Counted from the first letter of the stretch, positions 1 through 6,377 are shown. The stretch is 8,865 nt of DNA from an uncultured Lachnospiraceae bacterium (GCA_910577765.1 CAJTOV010000154.1:1-8865); one strand, 5' to 3'. The notes: a model not told the origin generated them from the sequence alone. Numbers and translations are program-made.

Positions 1-2
1 TG

Positions 3-31
3 CTTCTTGTCCGGCATAGCCGGACAAGAAG
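3..31. repeat. Perfect 13-bp inverted repeat (hairpin) at left edge
   Basis: CTTCTTGTCCGGC at 3-15 is followed by the 3-nt loop ATA and its exact reverse complement at 19-31. The stem is strong and GC-rich at its inner end. On the + strand it is followed by a C-run, not a T-run, so it is not a standard rho-independent terminator for an upstream rightward gene. It could be a terminator for a leftward transcript whose T-run would lie outside the window, or a dispersed palindromic repeat. Between it and nfo (32-86) I see only the nfo ribosome binding site. Confidence 0.75.
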
Positions 32-86
32 ATGCCCCCCGTGAATAGTAACGATAGGAAGGTTAGTACAAGAAAGGAACAAATAC

Positions 87-920
87 ATGTTAAGAATCGG
101 CTGTCATCTTTCCTCCTCCAAAGGCTATCTGGCCATGGGGAGGGAAGCAGTGAATATTAAGGCGGGAACATTCCAGTTTTTTACCCGCAATCCCAGAGGC
201 GGGAATGCCAAAGCCATTGTGCCTTCGGATGTGAAGGACTTTCTGGATTTTGCCGGGGAGCATGACATTTCCCGGATTCTGGGGCATGCGCCCTATACCC
301 TCAACGCCTGTTCCGCAGATGAAAAGGTGCGGGATTTTGCCCTGCGGGCCATGACAGAGGATCTGGAGCGGATGGAGTATACACCGGGAAACTGCTATAA
401 TTTCCATCCTGGCAGTCATGTGGGCCAGGGGGTGGAAACCGGCATTGACCTGATCGCCCGGCTTCTGAACCAGGTCTTAAAGCCGGAACAGCATACCACG
501 GTTCTCCTGGAAACCATGGCCGGCAAGGGAAGTGAGATCGGAAGCCGTTTTGAGGAACTCCGTGAGATTCTGGACCGGGCAGACTTAAAGGAGCACATGG
601 GAGTCTGTCTGGATACCTGCCATGTCTGGGATGGAGGCTATGACATTGTGAACCATCTGGACCAGGTGGTGGCCGAATTTGACCGGATCATCGGCCTGCC
701 CCGCCTGAAAGCCGTCCATCTCAATGACAGCATGAACCCCCTGGGGGCCCACAAGGACCGCCACGCCAGAATCGGGGAAGGCCATATAGGCGCAGATGCC
801 ATGGTCCGGATCATCAACCATCCGGCATTCCGTGAACTGCCTTTTTATCTGGAAACACCCAACGAGCTGCCCGGATATGCCCGGGAGATTGCATTTTTGC
901 AGGAGCATTATGAGGATTGA
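87..920 (+). CDS. nfo: Deoxyribonuclease IV (AP endonuclease, Nfo family)
   Basis: This 277-aa TIM-barrel, zinc-dependent enzyme cuts DNA 5' of abasic sites in base excision repair in the cytoplasm. The family's usual length is about 280 aa. The trinuclear metal site is complete by comparison with E. coli Nfo: H67 (GHAPYTLN), H107 (NFHPGSHVGQG), E142 (LLETMAGKG), D176 and H179 (CLDTCHVWDGGYD), H211 (AVHLNDS), D224 and H226 (HKDRHARIGEGHIG) and E256 (FYLETPNE). The N-terminal 'GCHLSSSKGY' block is also typical. The ATG is chosen because a GAAAGGA ribosome binding site lies at 72-78, about 8 nt upstream. It stands alone, convergent with the sugar-acid operon, and shares a terminator with it. 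Nothing suggests a functional link to that operon. Confidence 0.97.
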   Translation: MLRIGCHLSSSKGYLAMGREAVNIKAGTFQFFTRNPRGGNAKAIVPSDVKDFLDFAGEHDISRILGHAPYTLNACSADEKVRDFALRAMTEDLERMEYTPGNCYNFHPGSHVGQGVETGIDLIARLLNQVLKPEQHTTVLLETMAGKGSEIGSRFEELREILDRADLKEHMGVCLDTCHVWDGGYDIVNHLDQVVAEFDRIIGLPRLKAVHLNDSMNPLGAHKDRHARIGEGHIGADAMVRIINHPAFRELPFYLETPNELPGYAREIAFLQEHYED

Positions 921-972
921 ATCCCGGGAACTGGAGAGCTGGTGTCGGCAGACGCCTTCCTGGTTACCGGAC

Positions 973-1007
973 AGCAAAAAGCCCCGCCATCCGGCAGGGC
1001 TTTTGCT
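973..1007. terminator. Bidirectional intrinsic terminator between nfo and dctP
   Basis: The left arm at 973-988 (AGCAAAAAGCCCCGCC) pairs with the right arm at 993-1007 (GGCAGGGCTTTTGCT) around the loop ATCC, with one mismatch and one bulge. The GC-rich core is flanked by T4 on the + strand and T5 on the - strand. It lies 53 nt after the nfo stop and 27 nt after the dctP stop, as expected for a shared terminator of convergent genes. Confidence 0.85.
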
Positions 1008-1033
1008 GTAATTGCTGACCCACTACAGCCTGT

Positions 1034-2155
1034 TTATTTCATCGCAGCGATTTTATCCAGAATATCCTTATACTCTTCGCCGAACTGGGCATTTAACTCG
1101 GTAACGCAGTCCATATAGCTCTGGCGTTCCTCATCCGTAAGGTCAATGATGGTGCAGCCTGCGTCGATACACTGCTGGCGGGCTTCCTCTTCACTCTTGG
1201 CCCACAGCTCACGCTGGTACTGGCTGGACTCGGCAGCGCACTCCTCAATGATCTGAAGCTGTTCAGGGGTTACCTTTTCCTTGCTCTTTTCGCTCATAAT
1301 CAGCATATCCGCGGTACGGGTGTGCTCATCCATGGTGATCAGGGGCGCCACCTCGTTTAAGGACATGGAGAGATACCAGGGCAGGTTGTTCTCGGCGCCG
1401 CTGACCACACCGGTCTGCAGCGAAGAATACAGCTCACTGGCTGCCATGGCAACCGGATTCGCACCCATTGCCTTGACCATGCCGATCATCAGGTCAGACT
1501 CCTGAACCCGCAGGGTCAGGCCGGCCATATCCTTTACCCCGTGAACCTCATTGCTGGAGAAGAAGAAGTTCCGGGTGCCGTTGTCGTAGTAAGCAAGGCC
1601 GTACAGACCGTTGCTGGTCATGCCATCGCTTTTAAGCAGTTCCTGGCCGATGTCAGGAGCATCCATAACCTTCCAGAAATGCTCACGGCTGCTGTAGATG
1701 TAAGGCAGCTGCATGGAGCTGTATGCAGGCACAAACTCCGCCAGGGGAGACATGGACACACGGATAAAGTCGATGCCGCCATACTGGCACTGTTCCAGGG
1801 TGGCAGTCTCCTCACCCAGCACCGCGTCAAAGTAACACTCGATCTTAACGGCGCCCCCTGTTTTCTCCTCCACCTGCTCTGCAAAATGCTTGCAGGCCAG
1901 GGAGGTAACGAAATCCTGGGTGTGATTGGAAGCCAGGGTCATTACAACCACATCCCCGGCAGGCGCTGCATCGGGAGTGCCTGACTTGCCGTCCTGGCTG
2001 GCAGCCGTTGTGTCAGCCCCGCTGTCTTTGCTGGCAGCCGTCGTACTGGCCCCACCGCCTCCGGTGGTGGCTGTGGTGCTGGATGAACCGCCTCCGCAGG
2101 CAGTCAGGGACAGTGCCAAAGCAAGGGTCATGGACAATGCTACAAGCTTTTTCAT
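1034..2155 (-). CDS. dctP: TRAP transporter substrate-binding lipoprotein, DctP family
   Basis: This 373-aa protein is the extracellular solute-binding component of a tripartite ATP-independent periplasmic-type transporter. Residues 1-20 are a lipoprotein signal peptide ending in the lipobox LTAC (C20), so the mature protein is membrane-anchored. A Gly/Ser/Thr/Ala/Asp-rich linker of about 45 residues follows, then the DctP fold from about residue 69. The family signature is clear: LRVQES (R216, the usual carboxylate-binding arginine), GANPVAMAASELYSSLQTG at about 231-249 and VVSGAENN (N256/N257). An AAGGAGG ribosome binding site precedes the ATG. It is the last gene of the leftward operon, 24 nt after the epimerase, and is separated from its dctQM partners by two enzyme genes. 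The arginine suggests a carboxylated substrate such as a uronate or aldonate. The exact ligand cannot be read from the sequence. Confidence 0.95.
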   Translation of the reverse strand: MKKLVALSMTLALALSLTACGGGSSSTTATTGGGGASTTAASKDSGADTTAASQDGKSGTPDAAPAGDVVVMTLASNHTQDFVTSLACKHFAEQVEEKTGGAVKIECYFDAVLGEETATLEQCQYGGIDFIRVSMSPLAEFVPAYSSMQLPYIYSSREHFWKVMDAPDIGQELLKSDGMTSNGLYGLAYYDNGTRNFFFSSNEVHGVKDMAGLTLRVQESDLMIGMVKAMGANPVAMAASELYSSLQTGVVSGAENNLPWYLSMSLNEVAPLITMDEHTRTADMLIMSEKSKEKVTPEQLQIIEECAAESSQYQRELWAKSEEEARQQCIDAGCTIIDLTDEERQSYMDCVTELNAQFGEEYKDILDKIAAMK

Positions 2156-2179
2156 AGTTAAAATCCTCCTTTTTTTAAA

Positions 2180-2839
2180 TCATCCCCACTGACGTTCAAA
2201 ACGCTCACAGGCTTTTTGCAGCCCTTCCGGCTGCCTGAAAATATTGTGCACGGTGCCGATAATCACATCCACACCGATCTGGGCACAGCGGCTCTCCAGC
2301 TCCAGGCTGATACCGCCGTCCACATTGATCAGGTAATGGGCACCATGGGTTTTGCGAAGCCCGGCAAGTTCTTCCAGCCGTTCCATGCTTCCGGGCAGCA
2401 GGGGCTGGCCGGAAAAGCCAGGTTCCACTGCCATAAGGGTGACCATATCCAGATCCTGTATGTAAGGTTCGATGCAGTCCAGCCTCTGGGACGGGTTGAT
2501 CACCACCCCTGCCTTCATCCCCGCCTTGTGGGCCTGGGCAAGTACCCGCCGGCAAAAGGGGGTGCTGTCGGCATGGAAGCTGAAATACCCGGCCCCGGCG
2601 TCAGCCAGACGCTGTACATAAGCCGAGGGGTCCGTAACCATCAGATGCACGTCCATGACGATCTGGGGGTACTCTTTGGCCAGCTCCTGCACAAACTTCA
2701 CCGGCATGCACAGATTTGGCACATAATGGCCGTCCATCAGGTCAATGTGGAAAAACTTTGCGCCGCCATCCACAATCTGGCGGGTCTCCTCCCGCAAGGT
2801 GAGAAAGCTGCAATTGACAATGGATGCTGAGTTAATCAA
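2180..2839 (-). CDS. Ribulose-phosphate 3-epimerase family protein (possibly allulose-6-phosphate 3-epimerase-like)
   Basis: This 219-aa TIM-barrel enzyme belongs to the RPE/AlsE family, which inverts C3 of ketose phosphates such as ribulose-5-P/xylulose-5-P or allulose-6-P/fructose-6-P. The metal and catalytic residues are intact: H31 and D33 in FFHIDLMDGHYVPN, H65 in DVHLM and D174 in NVDGGI. The mobile loop VEPGFSGQ (138-145) and the C-terminal phosphate-site region (VDVIIGTVHNIF) are also present. The N-terminus reads SASIVNCSF where housekeeping Rpe usually has a PSILSADF-type motif, so a specialised substrate is plausible. The start is TTG at 2839, with GGAGGAGG a suitable distance upstream and no better in-frame ATG. 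It sits between the IolB-like gene (24 nt upstream) and dctP, which suggests a catabolic role rather than the pentose phosphate pathway. Confidence 0.9.
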   Translation of the reverse strand: MINSASIVNCSFLTLREETRQIVDGGAKFFHIDLMDGHYVPNLCMPVKFVQELAKEYPQIVMDVHLMVTDPSAYVQRLADAGAGYFSFHADSTPFCRRVLAQAHKAGMKAGVVINPSQRLDCIEPYIQDLDMVTLMAVEPGFSGQPLLPGSMERLEELAGLRKTHGAHYLINVDGGISLELESRCAQIGVDVIIGTVHNIFRQPEGLQKACERFERQWG

Positions 2840-2863
2840 GGGCGATCCTCCTCCTTTCTTTCA

Positions 2864-3613
2864 TTACTCTAATTTGTCTCCGAAAACCGTTTCCGTGCGC
2901 AGGTCCATAAACTGGCGCTCCCCCTCTTCCGTAGATACCATACAGTAAACATAATGGATGCCGCCGCCCGGGCAGCCGCAGTTGGGATGATACCCACGGG
3001 GAATGGCCACCAGATGCCCGTCCCGCACCAGGGCCGTGGTATAGGGATGGTCCTTGTGATCGTAGACAAGCTGCACTCCAAAGGAATCCCCCATGCCATA
3101 ATAGACGTACAGCTCTTCCCGTTCCCTGGCGTGCTCATGGGGAGGCCAGGCTGTCCAGCCGCCGTCCCGTCCCATACAGATGCCCGTAAGCAGCCGCCCG
3201 GAAGGGAAGCTTTCGTCAATAAAGTTCCACACATCCCGCAGGGTGCCGTTCTCGGCTTTGCCGTACACCTTGTGGCGGCTGTCACCATCCACCTGGGCAA
3301 AGGGAATATGGGCAAACTCATACTGGCGGGTGCAGGGCGCCCCGAAGCAGACCATCTGTCCGGCGGCATTGTCCAGCTCAATCACCGTGTCCACCGGCAC
3401 ATACAGCATGTCGTTCATCACGGCTGTACCGGACTTCCGGCCGCAGCGGTAACCGGTCTGCCCCCCGATACACACAAGGCACAGCTCCCGCCCGCCGCTT
3501 TCCAGCCGGATACCGCCGGCCTCCTTCAGCCGCTGCACCGAGCCATATGCAAGGCCCAGTTCCCGGGGACCCAGGGGGGCATAGGTTTCCTGGGGCAAGA
3601 AATGATAGTTCAT
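2864..3613 (-). CDS. iolB: IolB-like 5-deoxy-glucuronate isomerase (cupin sugar isomerase)
   Basis: This 249-aa protein is of the IolB family. Characterised IolB converts 5-deoxy-D-glucuronate to 5-dehydro-2-deoxy-D-gluconate in inositol catabolism and is about 270 aa long, so this copy is slightly short. The second cupin half carries the metal motif WPPHEHAREREELYVYY (H159, H161, E166/E167), followed by VAIPRGYHPNCGCPGG (H209). These match the IolB/KduI pattern of paired histidines, a glutamate and the late 'GYHP' histidine. The first half, with VYGKAENGTLRDVWNFID at about 116-133, also fits IolB. The ATG at 3613 has AAAGGAGAGG upstream. No other inositol genes (iolC, D, E, G) are in the window. 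Neighbours are TRAP permease and epimerase genes, so the true substrate may be a different uronate-like sugar. KduI is the main alternative family. Confidence 0.88.
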   Translation of the reverse strand: MNYHFLPQETYAPLGPRELGLAYGSVQRLKEAGGIRLESGGRELCLVCIGGQTGYRCGRKSGTAVMNDMLYVPVDTVIELDNAAGQMVCFGAPCTRQYEFAHIPFAQVDGDSRHKVYGKAENGTLRDVWNFIDESFPSGRLLTGICMGRDGGWTAWPPHEHAREREELYVYYGMGDSFGVQLVYDHKDHPYTTALVRDGHLVAIPRGYHPNCGCPGGGIHYVYCMVSTEEGERQFMDLRTETVFGDKLE

Positions 3614-3649
3614 GCAAAACCTCTCCTTTCAAAAATGGTATTCCTGCCT

Positions 3650-3674
3650 GCATCCCCAGACGGGGACAGGATGC
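3650..3674 (-). repeat. Intercistronic hairpin between dctM and the iolB-like gene
   Basis: On the + strand, GCATCCCC at 3650-3657 can pair with GGGG at 3662-3665 or, through the outer bases, with GGATGC at 3669-3674. The 67-nt gap is the longest in the operon. No T-run follows the hairpin in the direction of transcription, so it is more likely a processing or stability element, or chance, than a terminator. Confidence 0.35.
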
Positions 3675-3680
3675 CGTCTG

Positions 3681-4976
3681 TCAGCCCATCATCAGATTGG
3701 GCAGCCAGGTGGAAATGGCCGGAACAAACGTAACCAGCATCAGCACCGTGAACATAATCAGGTACATGGGCAGCATTTCCTTGACCACCCGCTCAATGGA
3801 GATCTTGCCCACGGCACAGCCCACAAAAAGCGCCGAGCCCACCGGAGGGGTACAAAGCCCCACTGCCAGGTTCAGGATCATCATGGCGCCGAACTGCACC
3901 GGGTCCATGCCAAGGGACCGGACCACCGGCAGCAGGATGGGGGTGACAATGAAAATAATCGGGGCCATATCCATGATGCAGCCCAGGAAAAGCAGCATCA
4001 GGTTGATCAGCAGCAGCAGAATCACCTTGTTGTCCGTAACCGAAATCAGGAAATTGGTCAGCAGGGCCGGCACCTTCAGGAAAGCCAGCACATAGCCGAA
4101 GGCTGCCGCTGCCGCAATCAGGCTGAAGGAAAGGCACAGGGTATTGACCACATTGCTTAAAAGCTTTGGCAGGTCCTTCCAGTTCAGTTCCTTATAGACG
4201 AACATGGAGACGACGAACGCATAAATGCAGGCAATGGCTGCCGACTCGGTGGCAGTAAAGATACCGCCGATGACCCCGCCCAGGATAATGAGGGTGGTCA
4301 TAATGGCCCAAAGGGCGTCAATGGTCACCCGGACCATCTTTTTAAAGGACATGGCCTCACCCTTGGGATAGTTGCGCCTGATGGAAATCACCGCCGAATA
4401 GGCCATCAGGGCCAGTCCCAGCAGGATGCCTGGTACCGCACCGGCCAGAAACAGCTTGCCCACCGAGACCCCTCCTGCCGCCATGGCAAAGAAGATCATA
4501 TTGTGGGAAGGCGGGATCATGACCCCCTGGCAGGAGGTGGTAACCGTCAGGGCCACGGAAAAGTCCCGGTCATAGCCGGCCTTTTCCATCATGGGAATCT
4601 CAATGGAGCCCAGGGAGGACACATCCGCCACCGCCGAACCGGAGATGCCGCCAAAGAACATGGAGGCCAGACAGTTGACATAGGCGTATCCGCCCCGGAA
4701 CCGCCCTACCACTGCATTGGCAAATTCCACCAGCCGGTCCGAGATTCCGCCCCGGCCCATGATCTCACCTGCCAGAATAAAGAAAGGTACGGCCATAAGG
4801 GAGAAGCTGTCGATCTGCTTGGCCATCTGCTGCACTGTCGTCATCAGCGGCAGCCCCAGATAGGACATGGTAATGGCCGTGGATGTAATCAGGGCAATGG
4901 GAATGGGCGTTTTAAGGATGGTCAGTCCGATAAAAATGCCAAGCAGCAGGATAATACCAATGGTTTGACTGGTCAT
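3681..4976 (-). CDS. dctM: TRAP transporter large permease subunit, DctM family
   Basis: This 431-aa, strongly hydrophobic protein of about 12 membrane segments is the ion-coupled transport channel of the TRAP system. Family blocks in order are PFFILAGEIMGRGGISDRLV (about 64-83), FFGGISGSAVADVSSLGS (107-124), a cytoplasmic EKAGYDRDF loop (131-139), IPPSHNMIFF (154-163) and a C-terminal LCTPPVGSALFVGC. Length matches the family's usual 425-440 aa. The ATG follows the dctQ stop by 3 nt and has AAAGGAGG upstream, so dctQ and dctM are probably translationally coupled. The matching binding protein is dctP at the end of the same operon. Confidence 0.97.
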   Translation of the reverse strand: MTSQTIGIILLLGIFIGLTILKTPIPIALITSTAITMSYLGLPLMTTVQQMAKQIDSFSLMAVPFFILAGEIMGRGGISDRLVEFANAVVGRFRGGYAYVNCLASMFFGGISGSAVADVSSLGSIEIPMMEKAGYDRDFSVALTVTTSCQGVMIPPSHNMIFFAMAAGGVSVGKLFLAGAVPGILLGLALMAYSAVISIRRNYPKGEAMSFKKMVRVTIDALWAIMTTLIILGGVIGGIFTATESAAIACIYAFVVSMFVYKELNWKDLPKLLSNVVNTLCLSFSLIAAAAAFGYVLAFLKVPALLTNFLISVTDNKVILLLLINLMLLFLGCIMDMAPIIFIVTPILLPVVRSLGMDPVQFGAMMILNLAVGLCTPPVGSALFVGCAVGKISIERVVKEMLPMYLIMFTVLMLVTFVPAISTWLPNLMMG

Positions 4977-4979
4977 GGT

Positions 4980-5510
4980 TTACGGTTCCTCCTTTCCCGC
5001 ATCATCCGGCTCCTGGTCCACAAACCGTCTGGCAGCGTCCGGAAAGAAGATCTGGAGAATGGTGCAGTAGATCACAAAAAATCCTCCCACCGGGATCATC
5101 AGGTACAGCATGAATTTGGGCCACTTGGTGGTGGCAAGAGTGGAGGTGGTGGAAGCCGCTACCAGTCTGGCGCCGTAGACCATTATCACCGTGCCTGCAA
5201 ACAGGGTGCAGATCCGCTCCAGCACATCTGCCGCCTTCTGCACAGGCACAGGAAGCCGGTCATAGAACATACTGATACTGATGTGGAGCCGTTTTGCCAC
5301 GCCGATGGCCAGCGAGATAAAGGCCATCCACACCATCAGCAGCCGGGCCACCTCCTCGGACCAGATAATGCTGGTGCCCAGAAACTTGCGGGCCACCACC
5401 TGGGCGCTGACGATCAGCACAATAGCCAGCAGCACCACCTGGGAATAAAGCTCCAGCACCTGGAAGATTTTGTGGAAAAACCCATTGATGATTGTTAAAA
5501 GTTTTTTCAT
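4980..5510 (-). CDS. dctQ: TRAP transporter small permease subunit, DctQ family
   Basis: This 176-aa membrane protein has four predicted membrane segments at roughly residues 18-40, 52-72, 97-119 and 132-154. The family signature W-SEEVARLLMVW-AFISLAIGVAKR-HISI lies at 50-79. DctQ pairs with DctM and is needed for transport. The start is placed at the ATG at 5510, giving MKKLLTII and preceded by AGAAGGAGG. The longer in-frame extension to 5597 overlaps the upstream isomerase gene, has no better ribosome binding site and adds a non-family N-terminus. The C-terminus is a short acidic tail (QEPDDAGKEEP). The gap to the upstream isomerase gene is 40 nt. Confidence 0.94.
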   Translation of the reverse strand: MKKLLTIINGFFHKIFQVLELYSQVVLLAIVLIVSAQVVARKFLGTSIIWSEEVARLLMVWMAFISLAIGVAKRLHISISMFYDRLPVPVQKAADVLERICTLFAGTVIMVYGARLVAASTTSTLATTKWPKFMLYLMIPVGGFFVIYCTILQIFFPDAARRFVDQEPDDAGKEEP

Positions 5511-5550
5511 AAAATGGTTCGCCTCCTTCTGCCTTACGGCTGGGGGGATC

Positions 5551-6045
5551 TTACTGTCCGGCCTCAACCTGCCGCAGCACCTCATAGCCCTTTTCATTGG
5601 AAAGGCGTCTTGCCTGGGCGAATCCCTCGCACCAGCGGCCTGCCAGGAATTTCTCCGCCATCTCGCCGCCCATGTCCCAGCTTACCACCCGGGCTCCCAT
5701 GGCAAGCACATTGGCATTGTTGATCAGGGAAATCTTTTCAGCGGTAAATACACTCTCGCAGGCCACACAGTAGCAGCCCTTAAACTTGTTGATGATCATA
5801 CTGATCCCGCCGCCGGTACCGCACATGGCAATACCCCGGGCGCACTCTCCCCGCTGAATCACCTGGGCCAGCCGGCGTGCGGCATCGTAGTAGGCCACCT
5901 GCTGGTCAGCCGACTGGGCACCCACATCCAGCACCTGATATCCGGCAGCCTCCAGCCGCCTTTTGACTGCTTCTTTTAGCAGGAATGAGGAAGTTTCACA
6001 ACTGATAACCACCTTCTGCTTCTGATTGTCCGGCATATCTGCCAC
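5551..6045 (-). CDS. RpiB/LacA/LacB family sugar-phosphate isomerase, with divergent active site
   Basis: This 164-aa protein belongs to the family that interconverts aldose and ketose phosphates (ribose-5-P isomerase B, galactose-6-P isomerase, tetrose-phosphate isomerases). The core MCGTGGGISMIINKFKG (74-90) keeps the catalytic Cys (C75) and Thr (T77), and INNANVLAMGARVV (108-121) matches the family. Other key residues differ from E. coli RpiB: the Asp-His pair near the N-terminus is E17-T18 (SCETSSF), the ring-opening His of 'HNxxN' is I108, and one of two phosphate-binding arginines appears to be A143. The GTG at 6045 is preferred because AAGGAGG lies 9 nt upstream. The ATG at 6036 is 18 nt from it and the longer frame to 6177 has no family match. 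It is the first gene of the leftward operon. LacB-like subunits also lack the His, so a non-ribose substrate is likely. Confidence 0.88.
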   Translation of the reverse strand: MADMPDNQKQKVVISCETSSFLLKEAVKRRLEAAGYQVLDVGAQSADQQVAYYDAARRLAQVIQRGECARGIAMCGTGGGISMIINKFKGCYCVACESVFTAEKISLINNANVLAMGARVVSWDMGGEMAEKFLAGRWCEGFAQARRLSNEKGYEVLRQVEAGQ

Positions 6046-6111
6046 GGCAAAGCACCTCCTTGTTATGTCTCCTGTCCGCTCCCTTACCCGGGACCGGGTG
6101 GGGCGGTTTCT

Positions 6112-6144
6112 TTTTCCTGTGGTTTCTGGTGTTTCCCAGGAAAA
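6112..6144 (-). repeat. 8-bp inverted repeat in the operon 5' leader
   Basis: TTTTCCTG at 6112-6119 and CAGGAAAA at 6137-6144 are perfect inverted copies with a 17-nt spacer. The spacer contains two direct GTTTC units (6122-6126 and 6131-6135), the same half-site as in the nearby operators, and a third GTTTC lies at 6106-6110. In the leftward transcript this would form a hairpin about 80 nt before the start codon. Whether it acts as RNA structure or as extra regulator half-sites is unknown. A smaller repeat, ACCCGG-GA-CCGGGT, is at 6086-6099. Confidence 0.5.
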
Positions 6145-6146
6145 GC

Positions 6147-6156
6147 GAAACGTTTC
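6147..6156. promoter_or_regulatory. Candidate LacI-family operator at the leftward promoter
   Basis: GAAACGTTTC is a perfect 10-bp palindrome with a central CpG, the usual architecture of LacI-family operators. It begins about 5 nt downstream of the expected leftward transcription start (near 6161), a classic place for repression. A LacI-family regulator is encoded divergently 376 bp away. Confidence 0.7.
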
Positions 6157-6167
6157 CCTATATCCAT

Positions 6168-6196
6168 AGAATAGCATCCGCAGCCAGAAAGTTCAA
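6168..6196 (-). promoter_or_regulatory. Sigma-A type promoter for the leftward operon
   Basis: On the - strand, TTGAAC (6196-6191) and TATTCT (6173-6168) are separated by exactly 17 bp, and the -10 carries an extended TGC just before it. The predicted start is near 6161, giving a leader of about 115 nt before the GTG at 6045. The GAAACGTTTC palindrome lies immediately downstream. Confidence 0.65.
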
Positions 6197-6295
6197 CAAG
6201 ATTTGTTGTGCGTAATGCATTTTCTCTAATATCACCTGTTTTTATTTGATTTTATTGTGCTATTTGCCAATTATATTTTGTTGTTTTTTCACAGA

Positions 6296-6310
6296 GAAAC
6301 AATATGTTTC
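6296..6310. promoter_or_regulatory. Candidate operator, spaced palindrome
   Basis: GAAAC-AATAT-GTTTC has the same half-sites as the other two sites but a 5-bp spacer. It lies next to a perfect TATAAT on the - strand (6275-6270), and would overlap the -35 region of that possible second leftward promoter, although the -35 there is poor. The surrounding 6197-6295 is AT-rich with no gene. The spacer makes this weaker as a LacI site than the other two. Confidence 0.45.
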
Positions 6311-6342
6311 CTGACATTTTCATTAAAATTCACTCAGATAGA

Positions 6343-6353
6343 GAAACGGTTTC
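6343..6353. promoter_or_regulatory. Candidate LacI-family operator near the regulator promoter
   Basis: GAAACGGTTTC is an 11-bp palindrome with a single central base, in the context GAGAAACGGTTTCCC. It sits about 25 bp upstream of the -35 of the rightward promoter and about 196 bp from the site at 6147. It could serve autoregulation, or DNA looping with the distal site. Confidence 0.6.
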
Positions 6354-6377
6354 CCTTTCAGGAGAAGACAGAGCACC

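Noticed and set aside
1980..2100. Tandem repeat in the dctP 5' part
   Set aside because: The Gly/Ser/Thr/Ala codons form the low-complexity linker after the lipoprotein cysteine; this is ordinary for clostridial binding lipoproteins.
2954..4160. Overlapping rightward open frames of 180-260 codons opposite the IolB-like gene and dctM
   Set aside because: They overlap one another and strong leftward family genes, lack ribosome binding sites and show low-complexity His/Gln-rich peptides. They are by-products of GC-biased codon use.
4503..5498. A 331-codon rightward open frame opposite dctM and dctQ
   Set aside because: It is antisense to two clear TRAP permease genes; its His/Gln/Gly-rich composition is what a reversed hydrophobic membrane protein sequence gives, and it has no recognisable domain.
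6147..6156. CcpA catabolite-control (cre) site
   Set aside because: It shares the central CG palindrome of LacI-family sites, but the flanks do not match the cre consensus well and two similar sites with the same arms occur nearby, so a dedicated local regulator fits better. CcpA binding is not excluded.
6046..6177. N-terminal extension of the RpiB-like isomerase to 6177
   Set aside because: The extension covers the leader and the GAAACGTTTC operator, has no family similarity, and lies upstream of a well-placed ribosome binding site for the GTG at 6045.
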